DNA from: Chitinispirillaceae bacterium
Lineage (GTDB): Bacteria; Fibrobacterota; Chitinivibrionia; Chitinivibrionales; Chitinispirillaceae
Length of the DNA stretch: 11,225 nt
Reading direction: 5' to 3'
Assembly (NCBI GenBank): GCA_016926315.1
Contig: JAFGOU010000176.1
Coordinates: 1 to 11,225 of the forward strand
The notes beneath the pieces are model-generated. The model saw only the letters and a list, made by a program, of their open reading frames with translations, was not told where the DNA came from and made no database searches. Numbering within the stretch: position 1 is the first letter of the stretch; the number at the start of each line of letters is the position of its first letter. Positions 1 to 5,895 of this stretch are shown here, in pieces. The translations under genes and the position numbers were made by a program.

Positions 1-461
1 AGGCAGATGCATCCGCGAGACAGCGGGGTGCCGACGTCGCTTTCCCTGTTGGTCCCATGGATATAAATGAAACGCTCGAACGAGTCGATGCCCGGGCCGC
101 GGTTGAGCCCTTCTTCGAGTCCTTCGAGGCGAAGAATGCGCGTGAGCACAAGGTTGTCATCGGTCAAATCAGGATACCAGTCGACGCCGGTATCGCGACG
201 GTCGCGGAATATCCTGCCCTGAGGAGCGCCGCCGCCGATTTTTTCCCTGATCCGGTGTATGCCGGTCGGTGTTTTGTTCGAGCCCTCACGGTTTCCGAGA
301 CCGAGAGCGGACGAAGAAGCGCCAAACGTCTCGATGACTGCGGTAAGACGGCAAAGGTGCAGTTTTTGTACCGCGGTATCCATGACAAGAAACGGCTCGT
401 CCTGCCGCGTAAGAAACGGTTTGAGTCTTTCGTAAAGGTGAATCAGTCGTTGGGTTTCCAT
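1..461 (-). CDS. L,D-transpeptidase, YkuD domain (3' end cut by window edge)
   Basis: L,D-transpeptidases cross-link peptidoglycan or attach proteins to it through an active-site cysteine, normally outside the cytoplasmic membrane. The 153 visible residues hold the YkuD signatures: LGxxNREGSNKTPTGIHRI at about 53-71, where the TPTG step is typical, then FIYIHGTNRE at about 131-140 and GTPLSRGCI at about 144-152. The presumed catalytic pair is His135 and Cys151. The ATG at 461 is the only start in frame, since a stop lies about 50 bases upstream; its Shine-Dalgarno sequence is weak. No signal peptide or membrane segment is visible at this N terminus, which is odd for an enzyme expected in the periplasm. 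The last residues usual after the cysteine (GCIRM) read GCIC here, and the frame continues beyond base 1. The gene is divergent from the LOG-family gene. The family call is firm; the exact reaction is not known. Confidence 0.88.
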   Translation of the reverse strand, partial: METQRLIHLYERLKPFLTRQDEPFLVMDTAVQKLHLCRLTAVIETFGASSSALGLGNREGSNKTPTGIHRIREKIGGGAPQGRIFRDRRDTGVDWYPDLTDDNLVLTRILRLEGLEEGLNRGPGIDSFERFIYIHGTNRESDVGTPLSRGCIC

Positions 462-546
462 GGCGGTCCGGCGCTTTCGGTGGTCGGGTAAAAGATGGTG
501 GTAGTAGTTTCAATAAAGGTGTCGGCAGGTCGTCATGAAAGTTCTG

Positions 547-575
547 TAGACGCCTTGGGAACAAAATACTATAAT
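547..575 (+). promoter_or_regulatory. Candidate sigma-70 promoter for the LOG-family gene
   Basis: TAGACG (547-552) and a perfect TATAAT (570-575) are separated by 17 bases, with the expected start near 582. This leaves a leader of about 40 bases before the ATG at 623. The -10 box shares bases 570-573 with the opposite-strand promoter, so the two can hardly be occupied at once. Confidence 0.55.
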
Positions 576-595
576 GAGAAGTGTTTGGTCATCAA
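568..595 (-). promoter_or_regulatory. Candidate promoter for the L,D-transpeptidase gene
   Basis: On the minus strand TTGATG (595-590) and TATAGT (573-568) are separated by 16 bases, matching sigma-70 consensus at 4 and 5 of 6 positions. Transcription would start near 561, giving a leader of about 100 bases. The -10 box overlaps the -10 box of the divergent promoter on the other strand. Prediction from sequence only. Confidence 0.4.
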
Positions 596-622
596 ATCTT
601 ATTATGTAAAGGAACTGGAGTC

Positions 623-1300
623 ATGCAGAACAACAACCATTCGTCGGCCGTGGCGCAGGAAAACACATGGCGGCTTTTCCGCATCATGGCGGAGTTCGTG
701 GAAGGATTCGAAACGCTTTCCCGCATGGGGCCGTGCATCACGGTGTTCGGATCGGCGCGCACCCCGAAGTCGCACCGGTATTACAAAATGGCGGTCGCCG
801 TGTCGCGGCTTGCCGCCCGCAGCGGGTATGGTATCATCACCGGCGGCGGTCCGGGGATCATGGAGGCGGCGAACAAGGGAGCGATGCAGGGTAAGGGAAA
901 ATCCATCGGACTTAATATCCAGCTTCCTTTTGAACAGATGCCCAACCCGTACATTAAACATCTCATCAATTTCCGTTATTTTTTCTGCAGGAAAGTCATG
1001 TTTCTCAAGTATACGTCCGCGGTCATCGTGATGCCGGGCGGTTTCGGAACGCTCGATGAATTGTTCGAATCGATGACCCTTATTCAGACGGAAAAAGTGT
1101 CGTCGTTGCCCCTGATTCTCATGGGCGTTTCGTACTGGAAAGGCCTTTTCAGGTGGCTTGAAAAAACAATGCTGGAGGAGAACGCGTATATCTCACCCGG
1201 CGACTTGTCTCTTGTCAAAATGACCGACGATCCCGGAGAGGCGGTCGATTATATCAACAAGATCGAGGATGCGCGAAAAGTAAAGGCGAATTTTGCGTAG
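623..1300 (+). CDS. LOG family protein (TIGR00730), Rossmann-fold nucleotide-binding
   Basis: The protein belongs to the LOG/lysine-decarboxylase-like family, whose characterised members release the base from nucleoside 5'-monophosphates (cytokinin riboside phosphohydrolase, or PpnN-like nucleotide 5'-monophosphate nucleosidase). The 225 residues show the family landmarks in order: ITVFGSAR at about 39-46, GGGPGIMEAANKGA at 74-87, RK before MFLKY at about 123-130, and PGGFGTLDELFE at 138-149, which carries the catalytic and phosphate-binding residues. The ATG at 623 is preferred over an in-frame start at 581: it has GGAG just before it and AAAGGA further upstream, and the longer form would add 14 residues with no family match. 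The protein looks cytosolic, with no signal or membrane segment. It has its own promoter upstream and a likely terminator right after the stop, so it appears monocistronic. Substrate cannot be read from sequence. Confidence 0.9.
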   Translation: MQNNNHSSAVAQENTWRLFRIMAEFVEGFETLSRMGPCITVFGSARTPKSHRYYKMAVAVSRLAARSGYGIITGGGPGIMEAANKGAMQGKGKSIGLNIQLPFEQMPNPYIKHLINFRYFFCRKVMFLKYTSAVIVMPGGFGTLDELFESMTLIQTEKVSSLPLILMGVSYWKGLFRWLEKTMLEENAYISPGDLSLVKMTDDPGEAVDYINKIEDARKVKANFA

Positions 1301-1348
1301 GGGTCCGCCTGGCGTGGCTCGGCCGGCATGCCGCATCCTACTATTTTT
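1297..1348 (+). terminator. Probable intrinsic terminator of the LOG-family gene
   Basis: GTAGG (1297-1301), which includes the UAG stop codon, pairs with CCTAC (1337-1341). The GC-rich interior contains the palindrome GGCATGCC, and TATTTTTG follows. The closing stem is only five to six pairs and the internal folding is uncertain, so the call is moderate. Confidence 0.4.
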
Positions 1349-1352
1349 GTTG

Positions 1353-1381
1353 TTGACTCCGCTGAGGGATGATTTTACCAT
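1353..1381 (+). promoter_or_regulatory. Candidate upstream promoter of the AAKKK microgene
   Basis: TTGACT (1353-1358, 5 of 6) and TACCAT (1376-1381, 4 of 6) are separated by 17 bases. The start would be near 1388. It lies just after the LOG terminator and reads toward the tiny ORF at 1524. Confidence 0.4.
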
Positions 1382-1400
1382 TATGATATAAGCGGGTTCT

Positions 1401-1429
1401 TTGACAATAGATAAATACCCGTGCATTTT
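1401..1429 (+). promoter_or_regulatory. Candidate proximal promoter of the AAKKK microgene
   Basis: A perfect TTGACA (1401-1406) is followed after 17 bases by CATTTT (1424-1429), which keeps the key A2 and T6 of the -10 box but is otherwise weak. The start would be near 1436, giving a leader of about 88 bases. Within that leader AGAGCGG (1439-1445) can pair perfectly with CCGCTCT (1471-1477). Confidence 0.4.
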
Positions 1430-1501
1430 TACTGCGGCAGAGCGGTTCGCCTGCGGATGCATCGTCGTTTCCGCTCTATGCCGGTATTCTTCCACACCCT
1501 A

Positions 1502-1517
1502 TCCTTAATAAGGAGGT
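1502..1517 (+). promoter_or_regulatory. Perfect Shine-Dalgarno sequence with a small hairpin over it
   Basis: AAGGAGGT (1510-1517) is a full match to the 16S rRNA anti-Shine-Dalgarno end and sits six bases before the GTG at 1524. This spacing decides the start: another GTG at 1519 would be only one base away. TCCTT (1502-1506) can pair with AAGGA (1510-1514) across a three-base loop, which could partly mask the site. The hairpin is short, so any control role is inference. Confidence 0.6.
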
Positions 1518-1523
1518 AGTGAA

Positions 1524-1577
1524 GTGGCTGCAAAAAAGAAGGCTGCAAAGAAAAAGGCAGCGAAAAAGAAGAAGTAG
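1524..1577 (+). CDS. 17-residue Ala/Lys-repeat basic microprotein
   Basis: The ORF GTG...TAG encodes MAAKKKAAKKKAAKKKK: three AAKKK repeats and one extra Lys, ten Lys in 17 residues with no acidic residue. It resembles in composition the Lys/Ala tails of histone H1-like and other nucleoid-associated bacterial proteins, so nucleic-acid binding is a reasonable guess, but there is no domain. Evidence that it is a real gene: a perfect Shine-Dalgarno sequence at ideal spacing, two candidate promoters upstream, and a strong terminator starting 28 bases after the stop. The three 15-base repeats differ only at synonymous positions, which fits selection on the peptide. It is far below usual gene-calling length limits. 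The alternative is that the transcript itself is the functional molecule and the peptide is incidental. Function unknown. Confidence 0.6.
   Translation: MAAKKKAAKKKAAKKKK
1527..1571 (+). repeat. Three tandem 15-base repeats coding AAKKK
   Basis: The units 1527-1541, 1542-1556 and 1557-1571 each encode Ala-Ala-Lys-Lys-Lys. All differences are at third codon positions (GCT/GCA, GCA/GCG, AAA/AAG), so the amino-acid pattern is exact while the DNA has diverged. Confidence 0.75.
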
Positions 1578-1605
1578 TCGTCGAGCAGATGCAGTAGCAG
1601 TAAGC

Positions 1606-1645
1606 GATACGGCGAAGGGGTCTCCTCTTCGCCGTATCTGTTTTT
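1606..1645 (+). terminator. Strong intrinsic terminator after the microgene
   Basis: A perfect 12-pair stem, GATACGGCGAAG (1606-1617) with CTTCGCCGTATC (1627-1638), encloses a nine-base loop and is followed by TGTTTTT. It closes the transcription unit of the 17-codon ORF before the Tex-like gene begins. Confidence 0.88.
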
Positions 1646-1666
1646 ATAACGGCAGAAAGTGTTTTA

Positions 1667-1695
1667 TTGCCTTATTGCTTCGCATGTTCTATTTT
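1667..1695 (+). promoter_or_regulatory. Candidate promoter of the Tex-like gene
   Basis: TTGCCT (1667-1672) and TATTTT (1690-1695), each 4 of 6 to consensus, are 17 bases apart. Start near 1702 would give a C-rich leader of about 37 bases with no Shine-Dalgarno sequence before the ATG at 1739. Confidence 0.35.
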
Positions 1696-1738
1696 TTCCC
1701 TCCGATAGTACTACCTTTTCCCCGATGCCCGCAACCGC

Positions 1739-3931
1739 ATGAGAGCGTTTTCAAAGCAGATTGCCGAAAAATGGAATATCTCTTCCGCCATTGCTGAACT
1801 GGTTTGCGATGCCTTTGAAAAGGGTGATACCCCCTATTATCTCGCCGAATATCGTCAGGAGACCGCTGTTGAGATCCCTCTTTCCTGCCTGTGGGAGATT
1901 TTTGACTTCCTGGAGGGCATGGAGGAGCTTTCTTCAAAAAAGAAGCGCGTGCTCAACGCGCTCAAAAAAGCCGGTAAACAGACCCATGCCATCGAACGTC
2001 GGGTCAATTTCCTTGCCAGCCCGTTTGAACTCGATGATATGCTCCTTCCCCTGCGGCCCAATCCGCGCAGCAGGGGCCAGCTGGCGATAAAGAAAGGCCT
2101 CGAACCTTTGGCAGACCTGGTCATGCGCCAGGAGGAACAGGATGCTCCTGTTGAGGAGCTTGCACGGCAGTATGTGGGCAAAGATCCGTCGCTGAAATCG
2201 GCATCTGAAGTGGTACAGGGGGTTAAAGACGTTCTCGCCGAACGCTTTGCGTATGACGATACGGTCCGTGCCATGGTGCGTGAATTCGCCTACGATGACG
2301 GTTTTATTGAAGTAACGCCGAAGAACAAGCAGGACCCCCAGCTGATCAGGTTCATCGGAAAACAGGTATTGGTCAGGGAGCTGACCAAGGAAGACGCGCT
2401 CTCCCTGCTGTCGGCTGAAAAAAGAAAGACGGCACGGGTGAAACTGGGTGTTCAGCTCTTCCGGATCACCGAACTGCTCCGTCACCATTTTATCGTCAAC
2501 CCGGATTTCAGCGGATTTGACCTGATCTGCCAGATCATAGACGAAAGCTGGAACAGGCTGCTGCAGCCAGTCGTTGAGCGGGACGTAAAAATTCGTTTGC
2601 TGAATGAAGCGGAAGACTGGGCCTCACTGCGCATCGGCCCGGAACTTGAAAAAAAATTTGCCGAGGACAGCAGACACGGACCGGTGCTGGTCGCCGACGC
2701 TTCGCACCAGAAATATATACATTTTATCGTTCTGAACGGCCATGGCGAATTACTCGCCGCGACCTCTGAAAAAAAAGCGGCTGAAGGCAAAATCCCGTCG
2801 TACGAACGACTTCGTCAATTTTGTTCCCGTCATCGTCCCGTTACCGTGGTTATAAGCGGGAATGAACAGGCAGAGATTGCCGAGTCTCTGGTCCGCCAGA
2901 TCGTTCCCTCCGGTGAGGGCGACTATGTTCCCGAGATTGTCCGGTTTTCTCCCGAAACCGGCATGGTGAACCCGGCCGGATCATCATGGCTGCAAACAAA
3001 ATATGAATCGCTTCTCGATAACGACATGCGCCGTCTTTTCGGTATCGGGATACTCTACCTGCGTCCCGTCATGCTGCTGCCGATGCTGGGAACCGGCTAT
3101 TATTCCATTCATCCGCTTCAGAATGTCCTGGAAAAAGAGCGTTTTATAAAAATGGTGAGACGCCTCGTTTCCAATGCCGCGCTTTGCAGGGGTATCATGC
3201 TCAAAGACATTGCGGATTCGCCGATCGCCGGTATTAAAATCGCATCGTCGGAAATACTTCAGGCGATGCGTGCCGTCGAGGCCAAGGAGCCGGTCGCGAC
3301 TAAAAACGAACTTTTAAAAGTGCCCGGCATGACCGAGGTGTTATTCCGGAATATCGCCGGTTTCCTTATACTGCCCTACGCCGAGGACCCGCGCGACCGA
3401 TCGCTGGTGCATCCCGATCATTTCCTGTTGCTCGAAGAAGCCTCGGAGCAGTTGAATGTCTCGCTCGATACCATCATGGCGGAACCCGAAGCACTGCGCT
3501 CCTTCGTGGTGGAAGATTTTATCCGGAAAGCGTTTATCGAGAAAAAACTGATTGAACAGGTAAGGAGCAACCTTCGCCACGCAGCTGTTGCGGCTTCCAG
3601 AATGAAAAGGAAATTCAAGCTTTCGGAGCTCAAGGAGGGATCGGTCGTTTCGGGACGGGTAACGAACATTACGCCGTTCGGGGTATTCATCAATATCAAT
3701 GCCGTTTGTGACGGCCTGATTCACATTTCACAGCTTGCCGATGAGTACGTCGAAACACCCGATCAGGTCGTGGCGCTCCACGATAAGGTTGATGTCCGCA
3801 TTCTCAAAGTCGATGTAAAAAAACGGCGGATTTCCCTGTCAATGAAGAATCTTGGCAGCAAGAAGGGTCCGCGCGTCAAGCCGTCGCAGGGCCAGCTTAA
3901 TACGCTTGCCGAGCATTTTAACGCCCGCTGA
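1739..3931 (+). CDS. tex: Divergent Tex-like (YhgF family) S1 RNA-binding protein
   Basis: Tex proteins are cytosolic nucleic-acid binding proteins linked to transcription and RNA handling. This 730-residue protein has the usual length and domain order. The Tex N-terminal region (about 1-200) includes EKGDTPYYLAEYRQE at 28-42 where the family has a GATIPFIARYRKE-type stretch, and LAIKKGLEPLADLV at 115-128. A YqgF/RNase H-like region begins at about 315, a helix-hairpin-helix region covers about 480-565 with NELLKVPGM and AGFLILP...DRSLVHPDHF, and a clear S1 domain covers about 631-706 (GSVVSGRVTNITPFGVFI, DGLIHISQLAD, KRRISLSMK). The normally conserved DPG of the YqgF strand reads VADASH here, and the NxVGVDLNTAS signature is absent (SPIAGIKIASS), so this is a diverged paralogue that may have lost part of the ancestral activity. 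The start is the first ATG after an in-frame stop at 1706; no Shine-Dalgarno is seen. The gene converges on rsfS with 12 bases between. Confidence 0.85.
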   Translation: MRAFSKQIAEKWNISSAIAELVCDAFEKGDTPYYLAEYRQETAVEIPLSCLWEIFDFLEGMEELSSKKKRVLNALKKAGKQTHAIERRVNFLASPFELDDMLLPLRPNPRSRGQLAIKKGLEPLADLVMRQEEQDAPVEELARQYVGKDPSLKSASEVVQGVKDVLAERFAYDDTVRAMVREFAYDDGFIEVTPKNKQDPQLIRFIGKQVLVRELTKEDALSLLSAEKRKTARVKLGVQLFRITELLRHHFIVNPDFSGFDLICQIIDESWNRLLQPVVERDVKIRLLNEAEDWASLRIGPELEKKFAEDSRHGPVLVADASHQKYIHFIVLNGHGELLAATSEKKAAEGKIPSYERLRQFCSRHRPVTVVISGNEQAEIAESLVRQIVPSGEGDYVPEIVRFSPETGMVNPAGSSWLQTKYESLLDNDMRRLFGIGILYLRPVMLLPMLGTGYYSIHPLQNVLEKERFIKMVRRLVSNAALCRGIMLKDIADSPIAGIKIASSEILQAMRAVEAKEPVATKNELLKVPGMTEVLFRNIAGFLILPYAEDPRDRSLVHPDHFLLLEEASEQLNVSLDTIMAEPEALRSFVVEDFIRKAFIEKKLIEQVRSNLRHAAVAASRMKRKFKLSELKEGSVVSGRVTNITPFGVFININAVCDGLIHISQLADEYVETPDQVVALHDKVDVRILKVDVKKRRISLSMKNLGSKKGPRVKPSQGQLNTLAEHFNAR

Positions 3932-3943
3932 ATTCCTCCGCAC

Positions 3944-4315
3944 CTATTGCTGCCGAATCGTACACTTTTTCCCTTCCGGCCACAGCGACTCCAGGTCATA
4001 ATATGAGCGCAGGTCCGGGAGCAGCAGGTGTACCACCACATCGGTAAAATCGATCAGGACCCAGCGTCCTTCCTCCTTCCCCTCGCAGTGCCAGGGCCGA
4101 GTGCCGTTTTCCCTGCAGCTATCGAGAATAGCATTTGCAATAGCGCGGTTCTGTACCGTGGTGTCGCTCTGACAGATAACGAAGAAGTCTGTCGTTGTTG
4201 CCATGCCGGATACGTCGATGCAGGTTATATTTTCGGCGAGTTTTTCCTGCGCGGCCCAGGCAATCAGGTCAACAAGCTGCCTGCCGGCCAGTGAGGGTGG
4301 TGTTTTTTTATTCAT
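3944..4315 (-). CDS. rsfS: Ribosome silencing factor RsfS (Iojap/RsfA family)
   Basis: RsfS binds ribosomal protein uL14 on the large subunit and blocks subunit joining, lowering translation when nutrients are short. The 123 residues match the family along their length: LVDLIAWAAQEKLAENITCIDVSGMATTTDFFVIC at about 14-48 with the signature aspartate-Phe-Phe, then the stretch WHCEGKEEGRWVLIDFTDVVVHLL at about 75-98, and YYDLESLW near the end. Length is normal for the family. Its ATG overlaps the stop of the LytR_C gene by four bases (ATGA), so translation is probably coupled. It is the last gene of the minus-strand run and meets the Tex-like gene head to head at the 3' ends, with no room for a separate terminator hairpin. 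Confidence 0.95.
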   Translation of the reverse strand: MNKKTPPSLAGRQLVDLIAWAAQEKLAENITCIDVSGMATTTDFFVICQSDTTVQNRAIANAILDSCRENGTRPWHCEGKEEGRWVLIDFTDVVVHLLLPDLRSYYDLESLWPEGKKCTIRQQ

Positions 4316-4737
4316 CGAATTCTCTCTTCATAATCAGGCCCGATGATCACCGTAACGTTATAGGTAGTATCCCCGGTGCGTAGAAGGATGCAGCGGTCGG
4401 TTGTAAGCGTACCGGCGATCTGACGCGCAACGGTCATGTCAGTGGTCCGGGAAATCACCAGGGTGAATGGATAGTTCCAGCTCCCGGCGTTGCCGATGTT
4501 TTTTACGTCGAATTTTTTGAGTCGGAGAAAATCGGCGATCTTGTCGCCCGCTCCGGTGACGCCGCAGCCGTTGAGCACCTGGATGCTGCCGATATGCGGT
4601 ATCGGAACCTCCGTGCCGGCGCGCGCTCCGGCGAGAAGGTCAGGCAACGTGAAGGTGGTGCGGGAGACCCCTATCGTCATGGCAATCAGAAGAAAAGTAC
4701 TGACTGCGGCAAGGGGAATGATGTTGCGGGTGTGCAT
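4312..4737 (-). CDS. Membrane-anchored stand-alone LytR_C domain protein
   Basis: The 141-residue protein starts with a short positive end and one hydrophobic segment at about 7-24, so it is likely anchored in the cytoplasmic membrane with the rest outside. Residues about 49-134 form a LytR_C domain: GSIQVLNGCGVTGAGDKIADFLRLKKFDVKNIGNA, then a central TLVISR strand, and the terminal YNVTVIIGPDY. In other bacteria this domain often follows the LCP catalytic domain of cell-wall polymer ligases, but no LCP part is present here, so no enzymatic role can be assigned. It lies 27 bases after panD and overlaps rsfS; proximity of LytR-type genes and rsfS is a familiar arrangement. No clear Shine-Dalgarno sequence precedes the ATG at 4737. 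Domain call is good; function is unknown. Confidence 0.8.
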   Translation of the reverse strand: MHTRNIIPLAAVSTFLLIAMTIGVSRTTFTLPDLLAGARAGTEVPIPHIGSIQVLNGCGVTGAGDKIADFLRLKKFDVKNIGNAGSWNYPFTLVISRTTDMTVARQIAGTLTTDRCILLRTGDTTYNVTVIIGPDYEERIR

Positions 4738-4764
4738 GGGTGGAAACAGTCGTTGCGGTCCGGC

Positions 4765-5103
4765 TCATGTCCGCGGGTTAATGGAGATAATGCGCGGCTT
4801 GTGGTTTTTTGCTTCCATTGAATCGAGCATAACATAGGTCAGGACCATGATTTCATCGCCCACCATTCCCGATCGCGCGGCAGGACCGTTCAATTCGACC
4901 CGTCCCGACCCTTTGCCCCCCGTAATCGCATAGGTGACGATTCTGCTGCCGGTGTTAAGATTCAGCACGTGCACCTCCTCGAAGGGAAGTATGCCGGCTT
5001 GCTCCATGTAGTTTTCGTCAAGGGTAATGCTTCCTTCATAATCAGGCTTTACGCCGGTTAGGCGGATGTCCCTGATTTTTCCGTTCAAAAACAGATGGTA
5101 CAT
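4765..5103 (-). CDS. panD: Aspartate 1-decarboxylase precursor
   Basis: PanD decarboxylates L-aspartate to beta-alanine for pantothenate and coenzyme A synthesis in the cytosol. The proenzyme cuts itself between Gly and Ser to create a pyruvoyl group on the new N terminus. With the ATG at 5103 the protein has 112 residues, and the known sites fall at their textbook E. coli numbers: Lys9, the cleavage pair Gly24-Ser25 inside DYEGSITLD, Arg54, and Tyr58 in IVTYAI. LNGPAARSGMVGDEIMVLTY follows at about 71-90. This start also has GAGGA eight bases upstream, so it is preferred over an in-frame GTG at 5118 that would add five residues. Length is slightly below the usual 115-130. Neighbours are the bifunctional nuclease 220 bases upstream and the LytR_C gene downstream. 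No other pantothenate gene is in the window. Confidence 0.95.
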   Translation of the reverse strand: MYHLFLNGKIRDIRLTGVKPDYEGSITLDENYMEQAGILPFEEVHVLNLNTGSRIVTYAITGGKGSGRVELNGPAARSGMVGDEIMVLTYVMLDSMEAKNHKPRIISINPRT

Positions 5104-5323
5104 GACTGCGTTCCTCACTTTTTCGGTGATACTGAGTAGTCGCTCGGGAGAGATTCAAACAAGCTATTTCGATCCCGCATCAGCGCATTGCAAATCGTAA
5201 CCGTTGAATTTGCCGCCGGGAGAAAGAGTTCCCGGCACTTTCGTATCGCCCTGAAACGGGTCCAGTATCCCCCCGGAATATACCGTTTACAATATACGTT
5301 CCCGCGTCCCTGCATGATCCGGG
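5104..5323 (-). other. 220-base gap before panD with a GC-rich hairpin
   Basis: This gap is the only long one in the purA to rsfS run. It holds a perfect seven-pair hairpin, GCCGGGA (5215-5221) with TCCCGGC (5230-5236) and an eight-base loop, without a U-tract on either side. TTGTAA (5292-5287) and GATACT (5269-5264) on the minus strand, 17 bases apart, could be a weak promoter for panD. An open frame from a TTG at 5327 to 5115 crosses the gap (70 codons), but it has no recognisable product and I do not count it as a gene. Confidence 0.35.
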
Positions 5324-5887
5324 TCAATTCGCTTTTCTGAACCGGTTGATCTCGTCCCGCAGGCGCGACGCGTCTTCGTACCGTTCTTCGGCGATCGCTT
5401 TGCCGAGCTGCGTCCTGAGGGTCTCCAGCGTTGAGGGTTCGCTGCCGTCCGTATCTTTCCCCTTGAGCCTCTCCGTTTCGGGATGGTCCGGCAGGATGAT
5501 GCCGGCGTCTTCAAGTACCTTCTCCGCGACGAAGATCGGTGCATTCCATCGTACCGCAAGCGCTATGGCGTCACTGGGCCGGGAATCGATCTCGATGGTT
5601 TCACCCTGGTGTTCGAAGGTGATATTCGCGTGAAAGGTGCTGTCAAGAAGGTCGTAGATGACCGCACCGGTCATCGTGTAGCCGATACGGTCGAATGCCG
5701 ATTTGAAAAGATCGTGTGTGAGGGGGCGCGGGAAATCGACATGGTAGAGCTTCATGGCGATCGACTGTGCCTCAAGTTGACCGATAGAAATAGGCAGGGT
5801 CCGTTTGTCTTCGGGACCACGGAGCAGGATAATGAACTCATCGCCCTTCGAGGTCAGGAACACATTGATTATCTCAACCAGGATCAT
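5324..5887 (-). CDS. Bifunctional nuclease family protein (DUF151) with C-terminal UVR motif
   Basis: The family is named for plant and bacterial members reported to degrade both RNA and DNA; the role in bacteria is poorly defined. The 187 residues carry the DUF151 core: RTLPISIGQLEAQSIAMKL at about 29-47, FPRPLTHDL at 52-60, and IDSRPSDAIALAVRWNAPIFVAEKV at about 100-124. A linker rich in charged residues (about 135-155) leads to a UVR-type helical motif, LGKAIAEERYEDASRLRDEINRFRK at about 161-185, like the UvrB/UvrC contact motif, which suggests a protein-protein contact. The protein is soluble. The ATG at 5887 lies eight bases after the purA stop with no good Shine-Dalgarno, so translation is probably coupled to purA. 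Family assignment is firm; the cellular substrate is unknown. Confidence 0.92.
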   Translation of the reverse strand: MILVEIINVFLTSKGDEFIILLRGPEDKRTLPISIGQLEAQSIAMKLYHVDFPRPLTHDLFKSAFDRIGYTMTGAVIYDLLDSTFHANITFEHQGETIEIDSRPSDAIALAVRWNAPIFVAEKVLEDAGIILPDHPETERLKGKDTDGSEPSTLETLRTQLGKAIAEERYEDASRLRDEINRFRKAN

Positions 5888-5895
5888 AGGTCGGT

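Noticed and set aside
57..491. Open frame of 144 codons on the plus strand
   Set aside because: It is antisense to the L,D-transpeptidase gene, whose minus-strand frame has clear YkuD motifs; the plus-strand protein has no recognisable family.
1527..1571. AAKKK units as a simple minisatellite without function
   Set aside because: Not excluded, but the synonymous-only differences together with the exact ribosome site and terminator make a coded product more likely than slippage noise.
1519..1797. Arg/Lys-rich frame starting at GTG 1519, overlapping the microgene
   Set aside because: The GTG is one base from the Shine-Dalgarno sequence and the frame runs through the 12-pair terminator into the Tex-like gene.
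5215..5236. GC-rich hairpin as an intrinsic terminator
   Set aside because: No U-tract follows on either strand; it may be a leader structure instead.
5115..5327. 70-codon open frame between the DUF151 gene and panD
   Set aside because: TTG start, no ribosome site, no recognised family and a poor-looking protein. The four-base overlap with the upstream gene is the only point in favour, so it is kept only as a remark on the gap.
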